DNA of 20,262 bases. Origin: Candidatus Cloacimonadota bacterium. Lineage in GTDB: Bacteria; Muiribacteriota; UBA6191; JACPRK01. Of the stretch, positions 9,487 through 16,739 are shown piece after piece. The DNA is taken from positions 1-20,262 of the forward strand of contig JAJFLN010000200.1 of the NCBI GenBank assembly GCA_021772705.1. Reading direction: 5' to 3'. Under the pieces are notes generated by a model, which saw only the letters and a program-made list of their open reading frames with translations, did no database searches and was not told where the DNA came from. Position numbers and translations under genes: made by a program. The stretch's first letter is position 1. Every line of letters starts with the position of its first letter.

Positions 9487-10511
9487 GGCCTGACCACGAC
9501 CTTGCCGAAGACCTTTCGGTTCTCGATCAGGGAGTGAGCTTCGGCGATGTCCTTCATGGGGAGGACTCTGTCCACCACCGGCTTCAGCCGGCCCGCGGCG
9601 ACATGGCGAAGGATCTGGTGAAGTTCTGCCCGGGAGCCCATGGTCGATCCGAGGACCGAGAGGCTCTTGAAGAAGAGTGGCCGCAGGTCGAGCCGGACTG
9701 TGGCACCCGCGGTGGCGCCGCAGGTTACGAGCCGGCCCGCCCGGCCCAGGCAGCGGAGACTCTTCTCGAATGTCTCTCCGCCGACGTGCTCGAAGACCAC
9801 GTGGACGCCAGCCTTGCCGGTGATCTTCTTGATCTCTTCCTGGAAGTCCTGTTTCGAGTAGTCGATGGTCGCATCGGCGCCGAGTTCCCGGGCTCGCTGG
9901 AGCTTCTCCTCCGTGCTGGAAGTGGCGATGACGCGGGCATTCCAGAGCTTGGCGATCTGGATGGCAGCGCTGGAGACCCCGCTCCCGGCGGCTTGGATCA
10001 GGACGGTCTCGCCCTCCCGGAGTTCGGCCCGCTCGACGAGCATGTGCCAGGCCGTCAGAAAGACCAGGGGAATGGCGGCGCTCTCCTCGAAGGAGAGGTT
10101 CCGGGGCAGGGGGAGCACGTTCCTGATCGGGGCGATCACGAATGGGGCACAGGTCCCGTCCCGGGTCTCTCCGAAGATGCCGTAGCGCCGGCAGAGGTGA
10201 TCCTTGCCGGACCGGCACATGACGCAGGCATCGCAACTCAGACCGGGGGCCAGGAGTACGCGGTCTCCCTCCGCCAGGGATGTGACGCCGGCTCCGAGGC
10301 CTGCCACGACGCCGGAGCCATCACATCCGGGAATGATGGGCAGGGGGAACTTGTGTCCCGGGACGCCCTTTCGCACCCAGATGTCCAGGTGGTTGATGGC
10401 ACAGGCCTCGACACGGACAAGGACCTCGCCCGGTCCTGGTTCCGGTTCTGGCCGATCCCGGAGCTTCAGCTGTTCCGGGCCTCCGTGCTCTTCGACGACG
10501 ACGGCCTGCAT
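9483..10511 (-). CDS. Zinc-binding MDR oxidoreductase (quinone reductase/alcohol dehydrogenase-like)
   Basis: This 342-residue medium-chain dehydrogenase/reductase opens MQAVVVEEHGGPEQLKLRDR, typical of the quinone-oxidoreductase/crotonyl-CoA-reductase side of the superfamily. It keeps the structural-zinc lobe, with C93, C96, C99 and C107 (CDACVMC then C). The nucleotide-binding turn is AAGSGVSSAAIQIAK, consistent with NAD(P)H use. The catalytic-zinc 'GHE' is replaced by GCDGSG, so a zinc-independent reductase mechanism is plausible. The substrate is unknown; coupling to thiolase hints at acyl or enoyl chemistry. It starts 3 nt after the stop of the cNMP-domain gene and overlaps the thiolase by 4 nt. 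Confidence 0.92.
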   Translation of the reverse strand: MQAVVVEEHGGPEQLKLRDRPEPEPGPGEVLVRVEACAINHLDIWVRKGVPGHKFPLPIIPGCDGSGVVAGLGAGVTSLAEGDRVLLAPGLSCDACVMCRSGKDHLCRRYGIFGETRDGTCAPFVIAPIRNVLPLPRNLSFEESAAIPLVFLTAWHMLVERAELREGETVLIQAAGSGVSSAAIQIAKLWNARVIATSSTEEKLQRARELGADATIDYSKQDFQEEIKKITGKAGVHVVFEHVGGETFEKSLRCLGRAGRLVTCGATAGATVRLDLRPLFFKSLSVLGSTMGSRAELHQILRHVAAGRLKPVVDRVLPMKDIAEAHSLIENRKVFGKVVVRP

Positions 10512-10514
10512 GGG

Positions 10515-11507
10515 TCAGTTTATCCCATCTTTGAGGCCGTCACGGGCCTTCATCTTCACCTTTGTCGTGCCCTTGTAGGAGAACGATGGGCAGGCAGTGA
10601 AGGTATCGAATTCCTCTCCGAGCTCGATCTTGGTATGAGACAGTTCCATCTCAGTGTAGGCGCAGGAGAAGGAAAGATCCGTCTCGTCCCACTGGACGAA
10701 CTTGCAATTGAGACAGCAACGATCGTGGCGCTGGTTCCTGGCTGTCTCACTCTCCAGTGTGTCCCAGCTGGATCCGAAGAAGAAGCCCAGGACCAGGGCC
10801 ATGAACGTGGTGGCTGAAACGGCCATGGGGGTGAAGTAGTCGATCTCCTCGACGGTGACGGGAATACGCTCCGACAGGTCGCTCACCATCAGCCACCCCA
10901 GGATTACCCCCAGGAGTCCCAGGCCAACGATGACGAAACCCCTCTTCATGACTCTGGGCTGCAGCTTCTCCACTTCCGCCGCCGTGCGCTGCCGCATGTA
11001 TCCCCAGACGGCGTAGTTGGCCAGGTCCGGCGGCAGGAAGTCCGTGCGCTGGCCGATGTCGGAGATGATGCCGGACATGGTCTTGAAAGTGATCTCCGGG
11101 TGGTGTGCCAGGAAGTTGCTGAAGGCCTCGGTTCCCAGGATCAAATGTTCCGAGCCGGCAGGACCGGACCGTGCCGCCGCCGTCCGGGGCGCGCCGGTGA
11201 TGAAGGCGATTTCTCCGAAGGCGGAGCGCCGGCCCAGGCGAGCCAGGATCTCCTGAGAGCCTCCCAGCTTCTCGACGGTGAGGAAGACCTCCCCGTTGAG
11301 GATCAGGTGGAGGTTGGAGTCCGTGCTCTTCTCGGGGAAGATCAGTTCCCCGGGATCGTAGAGGACGTGTTCCATGACCGAGAGGATCTCCAGGAGCTCC
11401 TCCTGGTTCATTTCGGCGAAGACTCCCACGGAGCGCAGGAGGACGAAGAGTTCGTTTCGAAGCTCGTCACTCTCCAGTATCCGACTGAAACTGAGGTTCT
11501 TTTTCAT
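10515..11507 (-). CDS. cNMP-binding-domain membrane protein with Cys-rich C-terminal domain
   Basis: The 330-residue product has a cyclic-nucleotide-binding-like domain at about 25-145. Its phosphate-binding cassette is well kept (FGEIAFITGAPRTAAARS, E99 and R108), so binding of cAMP or cGMP is plausible. Two close membrane helices follow at about 189-209 and 226-246, forming a hairpin. The cytoplasmic-side tail has C264, C265, C268, C282 and C306 in the pattern CC-x2-C-x13-C-x23-C with the ending ACPSF, which looks like a small metal-binding fold. I do not know this combination as a named family. There is no DNA-binding domain and no channel-type pore motif. It lies 15 nt after the NTF2-like gene and 3 nt before the oxidoreductase, so it is a middle member of the operon. 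Confidence 0.87.
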   Translation of the reverse strand: MKKNLSFSRILESDELRNELFVLLRSVGVFAEMNQEELLEILSVMEHVLYDPGELIFPEKSTDSNLHLILNGEVFLTVEKLGGSQEILARLGRRSAFGEIAFITGAPRTAAARSGPAGSEHLILGTEAFSNFLAHHPEITFKTMSGIISDIGQRTDFLPPDLANYAVWGYMRQRTAAEVEKLQPRVMKRGFVIVGLGLLGVILGWLMVSDLSERIPVTVEEIDYFTPMAVSATTFMALVLGFFFGSSWDTLESETARNQRHDRCCLNCKFVQWDETDLSFSCAYTEMELSHTKIELGEEFDTFTACPSFSYKGTTKVKMKARDGLKDGIN

Positions 11508-11522
11508 CGATTCCCGGCGGGT

Positions 11523-11993
11523 CTACTCTGGCGTTTCGCCGGACTCCGCTTCCTCGCCGAGGTCATTCCAGTTCTGAGAGAAGATCTCGAATCCTGCGAC
11601 CTGGAAGCCTTCGTCGGATCTGTCGAGAGTGAATCGGATGGTACCCACGTCCCTCTGGAACTGGGCCTCACAATCGAGGACGAAATGGTCCTGCTGCCAG
11701 CCCTTCTCCGACCAGAGGGTGGGTTTGTAGCTCTTGAGCTGTCCGAGCTTGCGGAAGGCCAGGTTGTAGTCGTCCTTGAACTTGTCGAAGGAGACGATGC
11801 GACGGAACCGCTTGGAGGTGAGCTTCTCGTATGCTGTCTGCAGATCGTTGGCCTCGACGAGGCGAATGTAGTCCCGGACGAACTGAACAGCCTGTTCCTT
11901 GCGCGCCTGCTGTTGCGCGTAGTTGTACCCCCAAAAGATGCCTCCGCCGATGATGCCGAGGACGAGCAGGAGCCTGAACGCGTCACGATTCAT
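11523..11993 (-). CDS. Small anchored protein, NTF2/DUF4864-like
   Basis: The 156-residue product has one N-terminal membrane anchor (RLLLVLGIIGGGIFWGYNYA) and then a periplasmic-side domain beginning KEQAVQFVRDYIRLVEANDLQTAYEKL. The helix-helix-sheet pattern with 'A(Y)xxLTSKRF' resembles NTF2-like or DUF4864/DUF4019 proteins; the family assignment is by eye. No enzyme motif is seen. The open frame begins at 12107, but I choose ATG 11993, which has GAGG 7 nt upstream and places the anchor at the terminus. It is the first gene of the minus-strand operon. A TATACT -10 candidate on the minus strand at 12099-12104 sits about 105 nt upstream, with a CCCTGATG box over its -35 position. Confidence 0.75.
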   Translation of the reverse strand: MNRDAFRLLLVLGIIGGGIFWGYNYAQQQARKEQAVQFVRDYIRLVEANDLQTAYEKLTSKRFRRIVSFDKFKDDYNLAFRKLGQLKSYKPTLWSEKGWQQDHFVLDCEAQFQRDVGTIRFTLDRSDEGFQVAGFEIFSQNWNDLGEEAESGETPE

Positions 11994-12098
11994 GTCACTG
12001 CCTCGCGGGTAGGAAAGTCTTGCCCGAGACGGTTCGGCGAATGACGCCGTTCGGAAGGCAAGTTCGATGGACTGCTCTGGGCATGGATTCCAGGAGCC

Positions 12099-12245
12099 AG
12101 TATACAACGAGCAGGGACATCAGGGTTGGCAAGTTCGGCTTCGTGGTGCATCATTAATCTCCGTGAGGACAGGGTAGGCATGCCCTGATGAGGGAATTCC
12201 TCCACAATCCATCAGGGTCATTATGCCCTGATTGGCCAGTTGACA
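12099..12245. promoter_or_regulatory. Divergent regulatory region with four CCCTGAT boxes
   Basis: Four copies of one box occur between divergent genes: CATCAGGG 12118-12125, CCCTGATG 12183-12190, CATCAGGG 12210-12217 and CCCTGAT 12226-12232. They alternate in orientation. The last two form a perfect inverted repeat (ATCAGGG, 8 nt, CCCTGAT), and the second and fourth lie 43 bp apart, about four helical turns. A TTGACA at 12240-12245 follows 7 nt after the last box, without a good -10. On the minus strand a TATACT (12099-12104) has the first box over its -35. This looks like an operator cluster serving both directions; the regulator is not in the window. Confidence 0.5.
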
Positions 12246-12323
12246 AGGTCCAAATGTGTCATGAATGGGCTGAATCGGTGACTGGCGTAATATGGCATCA
12301 TTCATGCAGGGAAAGAGGCTATG

Positions 12324-12560
12324 ATGAAGCTACCTTACAACTCAATCCCCGCAGCCGGCCGGACAGTCCTCTTTGTCGCTGCCCTTGCCTTCCTCTCGTT
12401 GACCTCAGCGGGTTGCGGGTCAGGCGGCGGTGGTGGCGGCGGCGGCGGAGCAGGTGGCGGCGTCGGAGGCGGCGTTGGCGCTGTCCCGGAACCGGCCACT
12501 CTCTCCCTCATTGCCTTGGGCTTGGCGGGATATGGGGTCAGTCGAAGAAAGCGTCACTGA
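12324..12560 (+). CDS. Minimal PEP-CTERM protein with lipobox and poly-Gly linker
   Basis: The 78-residue product has three parts and no folded domain. A signal peptide (FVAALAFLSLTSAGC) ends in a lipobox-like cysteine. About 22 residues follow that are almost all glycine. The C-terminal sorting signal is VPEP, then a hydrophobic helix (ATLSLIALGLAGYGV) and the basic tail SRRKRH. PEP-CTERM signals are recognised by exosortases, which remove the tail at the PEP motif. ATG 12324 is preferred over ATG 12321 because GAGG (12315-12318) is 5 nt away rather than 2. The gene overlaps the exosortase gene by 29 bp, so this is almost certainly its cognate substrate. Having both a lipid-anchor signal and a PEP-CTERM tail is unusual. 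It could be a processed anchor, a competence signal for the exosortase, or a remnant. Confidence 0.8.
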   Translation: MKLPYNSIPAAGRTVLFVAALAFLSLTSAGCGSGGGGGGGGGAGGGVGGGVGAVPEPATLSLIALGLAGYGVSRRKRH

Positions 12561-14124
12561 CTCTCGGAAAGGACAGGCGTCGGGCCGATGGCGACGACCG
12601 TTGCTCGGCTTCGGGCTGCTCGTCCTGATTGCCGTTCTGTACCGGGATTTCCTCGATTGGCTGATCTGGAACGCCACCCAAGGGGGCGTGGAGAGCCACT
12701 GCGCGTCGGTTCCCCTCCTGGCGGCAGGTCTGGCCTGGCTCCGGCGGGATCGGCTCGAGGGTATCGAGTCCTCGCCGTCTCTTTTCGGAGTGTTCATGGC
12801 CATCTGGGCCGTAGTGCTGCAGCTGATGGCTACGGCGGCGGACTCCCTGCTCGTCAGCGGCATCAGTCTCATCATTCTGGTTCACTCCGTTGCTTTTGCC
12901 ATCTGGGGACCGGCGGTGGTCCGGTTGATGCTGGCGCCGATCTACTTCCTGGTCTTCATGCTTCCCTTGCGATATCCTGTGGAGATCGTCCTGGGATTTC
13001 CGCTCCGGGTGCTTTCCTGTCAGCTGACAGCACTGGGGCTCTCGACTGCCGGAGTGCCGGTGGAGCGCATCGGGACGGTGCTGGAGTTGCCCAACTTCAC
13101 GATCCAGGTGGTGAGTCCATGCAGCGGACTGAATATTCTATCGGGCCTGCTGCTGATTGCGGCCTTCTACGCCACGGCATTGAGACTCAGGCCCTTCGCC
13201 TTCGGGATCGTGGTGGCCAGCGCCGTACCGGCGTCCTTGCTGGCCAACGCGGCCCGCATCGCTGTCATCGGTCTCGTCGGAAGCCGATGGGGCAGCGAGA
13301 CCGCTCTTCGCGTCTTCCACGACTACTCGGGCCATCTGACCTTCGCCGCCGCCGCCGCCGGCGTGCTGGCTGCGGGGATGCTTCTTCGAGCCCGTGAGGA
13401 ATCCAGCCCAGAGAGCGGTGCCAATGGCTCGGAGGGAGTAACCTCCGATCTGGCGAAGGAAGGCGGATCAGCCGGAACCGAGGGGACCGATGGGCCTGTG
13501 GATCAGCCCGCGGTGCTGGCCCGTTTGATCTTCCTGCTGGCCCTGGCCGTCACGGCCGACTCTCTTCTCGTGAGCAATCGATCCGTCGCCACGATTCCCG
13601 ATCTGAACAATTTCCCCACCCAGGTGGCAGGAGTCTCTGGACAGGACGAGACCCTGATGCCGGAGGAGAGGCTGCTGGAGTCGGCCACGGGCGGACAGAT
13701 ACTCCGGCGGGCCTTCGTCTCGGAGTCCGGAACAGTCTGGCTCGCGTTGGTCGCTTCCGGCGCGAGCTGGCGAGCTCATCATCCTCCGGAGTACTGCTAC
13801 ACGGCCCTGGGTTGGAATGTCCTCGACAATCGGGTCCGGCAGCTGGAGGGAGGCGCCTCCTACCGGGAGCTGGTGGCCGAGAAAGGCGGCGAACGACGTG
13901 TCGTGCAGTACTGGTTTACTGACGGACGGCGGTCCACGGCCAGTCTGATTGGCAGGTGGTTCGCGGCGATGGAGAGCGGATTCCGGGGCAAGACGCGGCA
14001 GCCCTGGCTGCTGGTGAGTGTTTCGGCTCGAGAGGCGGACCGGGATCTGCTTGGGAAGCTGCAGCCCGCCATGGCCCGGGAGGCCTCGAGGCACCTGCTT
14101 CGGTCTGGGAGCGTGTCGGAGTAA
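12532..14124 (+). CDS. Exosortase fused to EpsI domain
   Basis: This 530-residue inner-membrane protein has an exosortase half with about eight membrane helices and the expected triad: C197 in VSPCSGL, R242 in NAARIAVIG, and H263 (or H268) in FHDYSGH. After a hydrophilic Gly/Ser/Glu linker (about 288-323) there is one more helix, then an EpsI-type domain containing HHPPEYCYTALGWNV (H416, H417, C422). Exosortases cleave PEP-CTERM tails during export, and EpsI proteins are linked to exopolysaccharide/surface sorting; fused forms are known. The open frame begins at 12430, but the first part only shadows the poly-Gly gene, so I start at ATG 12532. It overlaps its likely substrate gene by 29 bp. 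The last residues (GSVSE) are encoded inside an inverted repeat that spans the stop codon. Confidence 0.93.
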   Translation: MGSVEESVTDSRKGQASGRWRRPLLGFGLLVLIAVLYRDFLDWLIWNATQGGVESHCASVPLLAAGLAWLRRDRLEGIESSPSLFGVFMAIWAVVLQLMATAADSLLVSGISLIILVHSVAFAIWGPAVVRLMLAPIYFLVFMLPLRYPVEIVLGFPLRVLSCQLTALGLSTAGVPVERIGTVLELPNFTIQVVSPCSGLNILSGLLLIAAFYATALRLRPFAFGIVVASAVPASLLANAARIAVIGLVGSRWGSETALRVFHDYSGHLTFAAAAAGVLAAGMLLRAREESSPESGANGSEGVTSDLAKEGGSAGTEGTDGPVDQPAVLARLIFLLALAVTADSLLVSNRSVATIPDLNNFPTQVAGVSGQDETLMPEERLLESATGGQILRRAFVSESGTVWLALVASGASWRAHHPPEYCYTALGWNVLDNRVRQLEGGASYRELVAEKGGERRVVQYWFTDGRRSTASLIGRWFAAMESGFRGKTRQPWLLVSVSAREADRDLLGKLQPAMAREASRHLLRSGSVSE

Positions 14125-14190
14125 CTCGCAGCCTTCCCTGTTCAGGCTTCGCCCCAAGGTCGGCGGTCCATTTCTCCGACACGTTCCTAG
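14105..14190. repeat. Inverted repeat spanning the exosortase stop codon
   Basis: CGTGTCGGAG (14112-14121) and CTCCGACACG (14174-14183) are perfect 10-bp inverted arms 52 nt apart. With G-U pairs the stem extends outward to 17 bp (14105-14121 with 14174-14190). The TAA stop lies just inside the left arm, so the arm encodes the last residues of the exosortase. It could act as a terminator-like RNA structure or be the ends of a small mobile repeat. Confidence 0.6.
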
Positions 14191-14203
14191 GACACGAATA
14201 GCC

Positions 14204-14464
14204 GATCTAGGACCAATGCCCATGAATTAGTGGCAGGAATGTTTGAAAACGAGGGCTCTGCCCTCGAACTCCAGCCAGGGGCCATTGGCCCCTGGACCCG
14301 GATGAACAGATCGAGCTTTCGTATGTCATTCAAGTGTTCATCAGCACTCTCAGTCCCACCAGTCCAATTGGGGGTTTGGGGGAGCTGGCTCCCCCAACGG
14401 GGTGTGGGGCTGAGCCCCACTACAACAAAATCCGTCTTATCTCAGGGGTATTGGATCTAGGACC
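14204..14464 (+). mobile_element. Hairpin-rich repeat element flanked by 11-bp direct repeats
   Basis: GATCTAGGACC occurs at 14204-14214 and again at 14454-14464. Between them lie four perfect hairpins: 14250-14266 (CGAGGGC arms), 14275-14295 (CCAGGGGCC arms), 14376-14397 (TTGGGGGAGC arms) and 14404-14420 (GTGGGGCT arms). The right part, 14376-14449, recurs almost unchanged on the minus strand at 20190-20262, and homology ends just before the right direct repeat. That fits a non-autonomous element of about 240 bp with a target duplication. No convincing ORF is present. It also separates the exosortase from the next gene, so it may double as a terminator. Confidence 0.7.
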
Positions 14465-14549
14465 GAGGCACCCGGTCATTTACCTGTCCTTGCCTTGACA
14501 TGATATCCTTCGAGAGTTCCTGTTCCCGGCCTCGCGGGAGGTGTGAGCC

Positions 14550-14918
14550 TTGACCGACAAGAAGATCCTCGCTGTTGATGACGAGGAGATCGTCCTGAAG
14601 ATGTACACGGAGTACTTCCAGTATCAGGGCATCAATCTGAAGACGAGTGCTACCGATACGGATGCCTTGCGACTGCTCGGCGAGGAGCCATTCGACATCC
14701 TGATCCTGGACATGAAGCTCGACAAGGCAAGCGGCAAGGATCTGCTGATGCAGGTCCGGCAGAGCCATCCGGAGATCAAGTGCATCTTCGTCACGGCCTA
14801 CGCCACCGACGATGTGGTGGAGGAGCTGATGGGGCTGGGGGTCACGGAGGTGATCCGGAAGCCCTGTACGATCCGGACCATCTATGAGTCCGTACAGAAG
14901 TTGGTTCTGTCGAGCTAG
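14550..14918 (+). CDS. CheY-like single-domain response regulator
   Basis: The 122-residue product is one receiver domain with all key residues: acidic pair D10/D11, phospho-acceptor D54 (LILDMKLD), T82 (FVTAYA) and K104 (IRKPC). There is no output domain, so it should act by protein contact or as a phosphorelay carrier. It starts with TTG at 14550; GGAGG at 14537-14541 lies 8 nt upstream, and no ATG is in a suitable place. The nearest complete kinase is at 6450; pairing is inference. A TTGACA at 14495-14500 is a weak promoter candidate with no good -10. Confidence 0.9.
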   Translation: MTDKKILAVDDEEIVLKMYTEYFQYQGINLKTSATDTDALRLLGEEPFDILILDMKLDKASGKDLLMQVRQSHPEIKCIFVTAYATDDVVEELMGLGVTEVIRKPCTIRTIYESVQKLVLSS

Positions 14919-14930
14919 CTAACGTATACT
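14901..14930 (+). promoter_or_regulatory. Candidate sigma-70 promoter before the second receiver gene
   Basis: TTGGTT (14901-14906) and TATACT (14925-14930) are 18 bp apart, overlapping the end of the first receiver gene. This would give a leader of about 45 nt before ATG 14982. The -10 matches 5 of 6 positions, the -35 only 3 of 6. Confidence 0.35.
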
Positions 14931-14981
14931 CTCGACGGAACAGAAGTTCGATCCTGAGGCCGGTTGGGGCCTAGAGATCCA

Positions 14982-15350
14982 ATGCCATTCAAGCTCAAAG
15001 CGGTCATCTGCGACGATTCTGCCGTGATGCGCAGAATCTTGTCAGAGATCCTGAAGAAGGAGAACTTCGAGGTCGTTGCAGAGGCCCCCCATGGGGTGGA
15101 GGCCATCAGTGTCTGCAAGGTCCACAAGCCGAACCTGCTCCTTCTGGACATCGCCATGCCCGGCCTGGACGGCATCGAGACTCTGAAGGAGATCAAGAAG
15201 CTTTCGGCTGACATCAAGGTGGTGATGGTGACCAGTCTTGATACTCAGGAGATGATGATCGAGGCACTTCGAAACGGCGCTGAGAACTACGTCACCAAGC
15301 CATACCAGGCCGAGAAGATCGCCCGGGTCGTCAACTGCATCCACTACTGA
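14982..15350 (+). CDS. CheY-like response regulator
   Basis: The 122-residue product is a lone receiver domain beginning MPFKLKAVICDDSAVMRRIL. Key residues are D11/D12, D56 (LLLLDIAMPG), T84 (VMVTSLD) and K106 (VTKPY). The 'DDSAVMRRIL' start and 'MPGLDGIE' loop are close to classical CheY/CheB-type receivers, but no chemotaxis genes are nearby. A TTG at 14964 with GAGG 5 nt upstream is an alternative start adding six residues; I prefer the ATG because the family normally starts near there. It is 63 nt after the first receiver gene and converges on the HEAT protein with a 14-nt gap. Confidence 0.92.
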   Translation: MPFKLKAVICDDSAVMRRILSEILKKENFEVVAEAPHGVEAISVCKVHKPNLLLLDIAMPGLDGIETLKEIKKLSADIKVVMVTSLDTQEMMIEALRNGAENYVTKPYQAEKIARVVNCIHY

Positions 15351-15364
15351 AGTCTCCGCCCTGA

Positions 15365-16531
15365 TTACCTCGAGCGGAACCAGAGCCACACGTACAGGGC
15401 TGCGAAGAACAGCAGGAGAGCGATCAGCTTCGCCGGTGTCGGTGTCAGCAGGTCGGGCCTGGTCTGTCTGTAGAGTTCGACCCTGGCTCGATCCCCACAC
15501 TTGATGGCGGCCACGTTCATTCTGACGTGTTCCACCAGGGCGGCCGAATGGCGTGATGGGCGGGAGTCTCGATCCTCCTGTCGCAGTTCCTCACCGGCAG
15601 CGAGCAAGTAGACGCCAGCGCTCGCGTGCAGACAGGCCCGGTCCGACTCCAGAGTCCATTGTCGAGCTCGGTCCAGCTCGGTTCGATCTCCCAGCACGGC
15701 CAGAGTGAGAAGTGCCTGAGCCGAGACCTCCGGTTCGGGCCTGCCGAGACAGTTCCGGATCGACGGTGTGTCCTCCGGGGTGCCGATCACAGTCAAGGTG
15801 CGAAGCGCCTCGAGAGTCACCGGTGCGCTCTCTTCTCCTTCAATGAGTCTCCTCAGCAGGGGGAGCATGTCCGGGTCCTCCCGTTGCACGAGTTGCCGGG
15901 CCAGGGCGATCTTGTCTCCGTCGTTCAGCCGGGGTTCCTCATAGGCCGGGGACCCGCTAACGTCTCTCCCGGGTGCGCCTGAGACCATCAGCGCTGCCAT
16001 GGCCCGGTCCTTGACGGCTCGCTCAGGATCTCTGAGGGCCTTCAGGATCAAGGCGAATCGCTCCTCCTGGGAGGGAAGTACCAGCGCCAGCTCCAGGAGC
16101 CGGAGGCGTATGCTCTTCTCCGGATCCGCAAAGCATCGAGCCAGAAATGGCCATTCACGAGCACCACCGAGGGCGGCGATGGCCTCGATGAGCTCCAGTC
16201 TCGCCGAGGGAACTTCTTCCCGGGGAACCCGTCGTTTCAGCTCCGGCAAGTACTGGCTGTCACCGGAGTCTCGAAGGGTCCTGATGGAGCCGATCCGTGC
16301 CGCCAGGTCCGGGATTCGAATTCCCTCGGCCTTCTCGTCGCCCACTCCGCCGCCTGCCTCCAGGGACTCCAGCGCCAGGCCGGCAAGACTGCGAAGAGCC
16401 GGTGATCCTACGGACCTCGCGGCTGTCCGCAGCGCTTCCGGATCATCGCCGGCAAAGTGCAGGAGCAGCTCCAGCTTCTGCTGTTCCTCGGCGACTTCCT
16501 GCCAGGGGTTCAGTGGAGAGGTGTCACACAT
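15365..16531 (-). CDS. Tail-anchored HEAT-repeat protein
   Basis: The 388-residue product is made of HEAT-like helical repeats (examples: 'SARLELIEAIAALGG', 'SIRLRLLELALVL', 'APVTLEALRTLTVIG', 'EVSAQALLTLAVLGD') and ends with one membrane helix, KLIALLLFFAALYVWLWF, followed by RSR. There is no N-terminal signal peptide, so the solenoid should face the cytoplasm, anchored by its tail. No enzyme motif is seen. ATG 16531 has AAGGA about 8 nt upstream. It is divergent from the operon of two cNMP-like domains and a secretin-N-domain protein, with about 200 bp between them. It is the second HEAT protein in this window but shares no obvious block with the giant one. Confidence 0.85.
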   Translation of the reverse strand: MCDTSPLNPWQEVAEEQQKLELLLHFAGDDPEALRTAARSVGSPALRSLAGLALESLEAGGGVGDEKAEGIRIPDLAARIGSIRTLRDSGDSQYLPELKRRVPREEVPSARLELIEAIAALGGAREWPFLARCFADPEKSIRLRLLELALVLPSQEERFALILKALRDPERAVKDRAMAALMVSGAPGRDVSGSPAYEEPRLNDGDKIALARQLVQREDPDMLPLLRRLIEGEESAPVTLEALRTLTVIGTPEDTPSIRNCLGRPEPEVSAQALLTLAVLGDRTELDRARQWTLESDRACLHASAGVYLLAAGEELRQEDRDSRPSRHSAALVEHVRMNVAAIKCGDRARVELYRQTRPDLLTPTPAKLIALLLFFAALYVWLWFRSR

Positions 16532-16677
16532 GGGCGTTTCCTTGGCGGGACAAGAGGCCCGGAGGTTGGATGTTCACGATAGGGTTGTGTCGAGAAAGGC
16601 CGGTCTCGGGTTCGCCCTCCGGGAAGGCATCCCGGTCCTCCAGTGCGTGATAGTCCCTGGAATGGAGGGGTCGTTCA

Positions 16678-16706
16678 TTGCGTTTGCAGGATCCGCGCCC
16701 TATAAT
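16678..16706 (+). promoter_or_regulatory. Sigma-70-type promoter of the cNMP/secretin-domain operon
   Basis: TTGCGT (16678-16683), a 17-bp spacer and a perfect TATAAT (16701-16706) lie 34 bp upstream of ATG 16740. A start of transcription near 16713 would exclude the longer reading frames that begin further upstream, and so supports the ATG at 16740. Confidence 0.6.
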
Positions 16707-16739
16707 TACGGGGCAAGTGCGGGGGGATATGCTACTCGA

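Noticed and set aside
9487..10236. N-terminal extension of the thiolase reading frame
   Set aside because: It is antisense-frame shadow of the oxidoreductase gene, Pro/Arg-rich, and the GTG at 9486 with a GTGA junction gives a normal-length thiolase.
12240..12320. Sigma-54 promoter for the PEP-CTERM/exosortase genes
   Set aside because: I looked for a GG-N10-GC core, as some exosortase loci use sigma-54. The nearest (around 12283) has the wrong spacing.
14187..14420. Minus-strand ORF across the hairpin element
   Set aside because: It only translates palindromic repeat DNA; no coding signal.
15999..16739. Upstream extension of the first cNMP-domain frame
   Set aside because: It overlaps the HEAT gene on the other strand and lies mostly before a TATAAT promoter at 16701.
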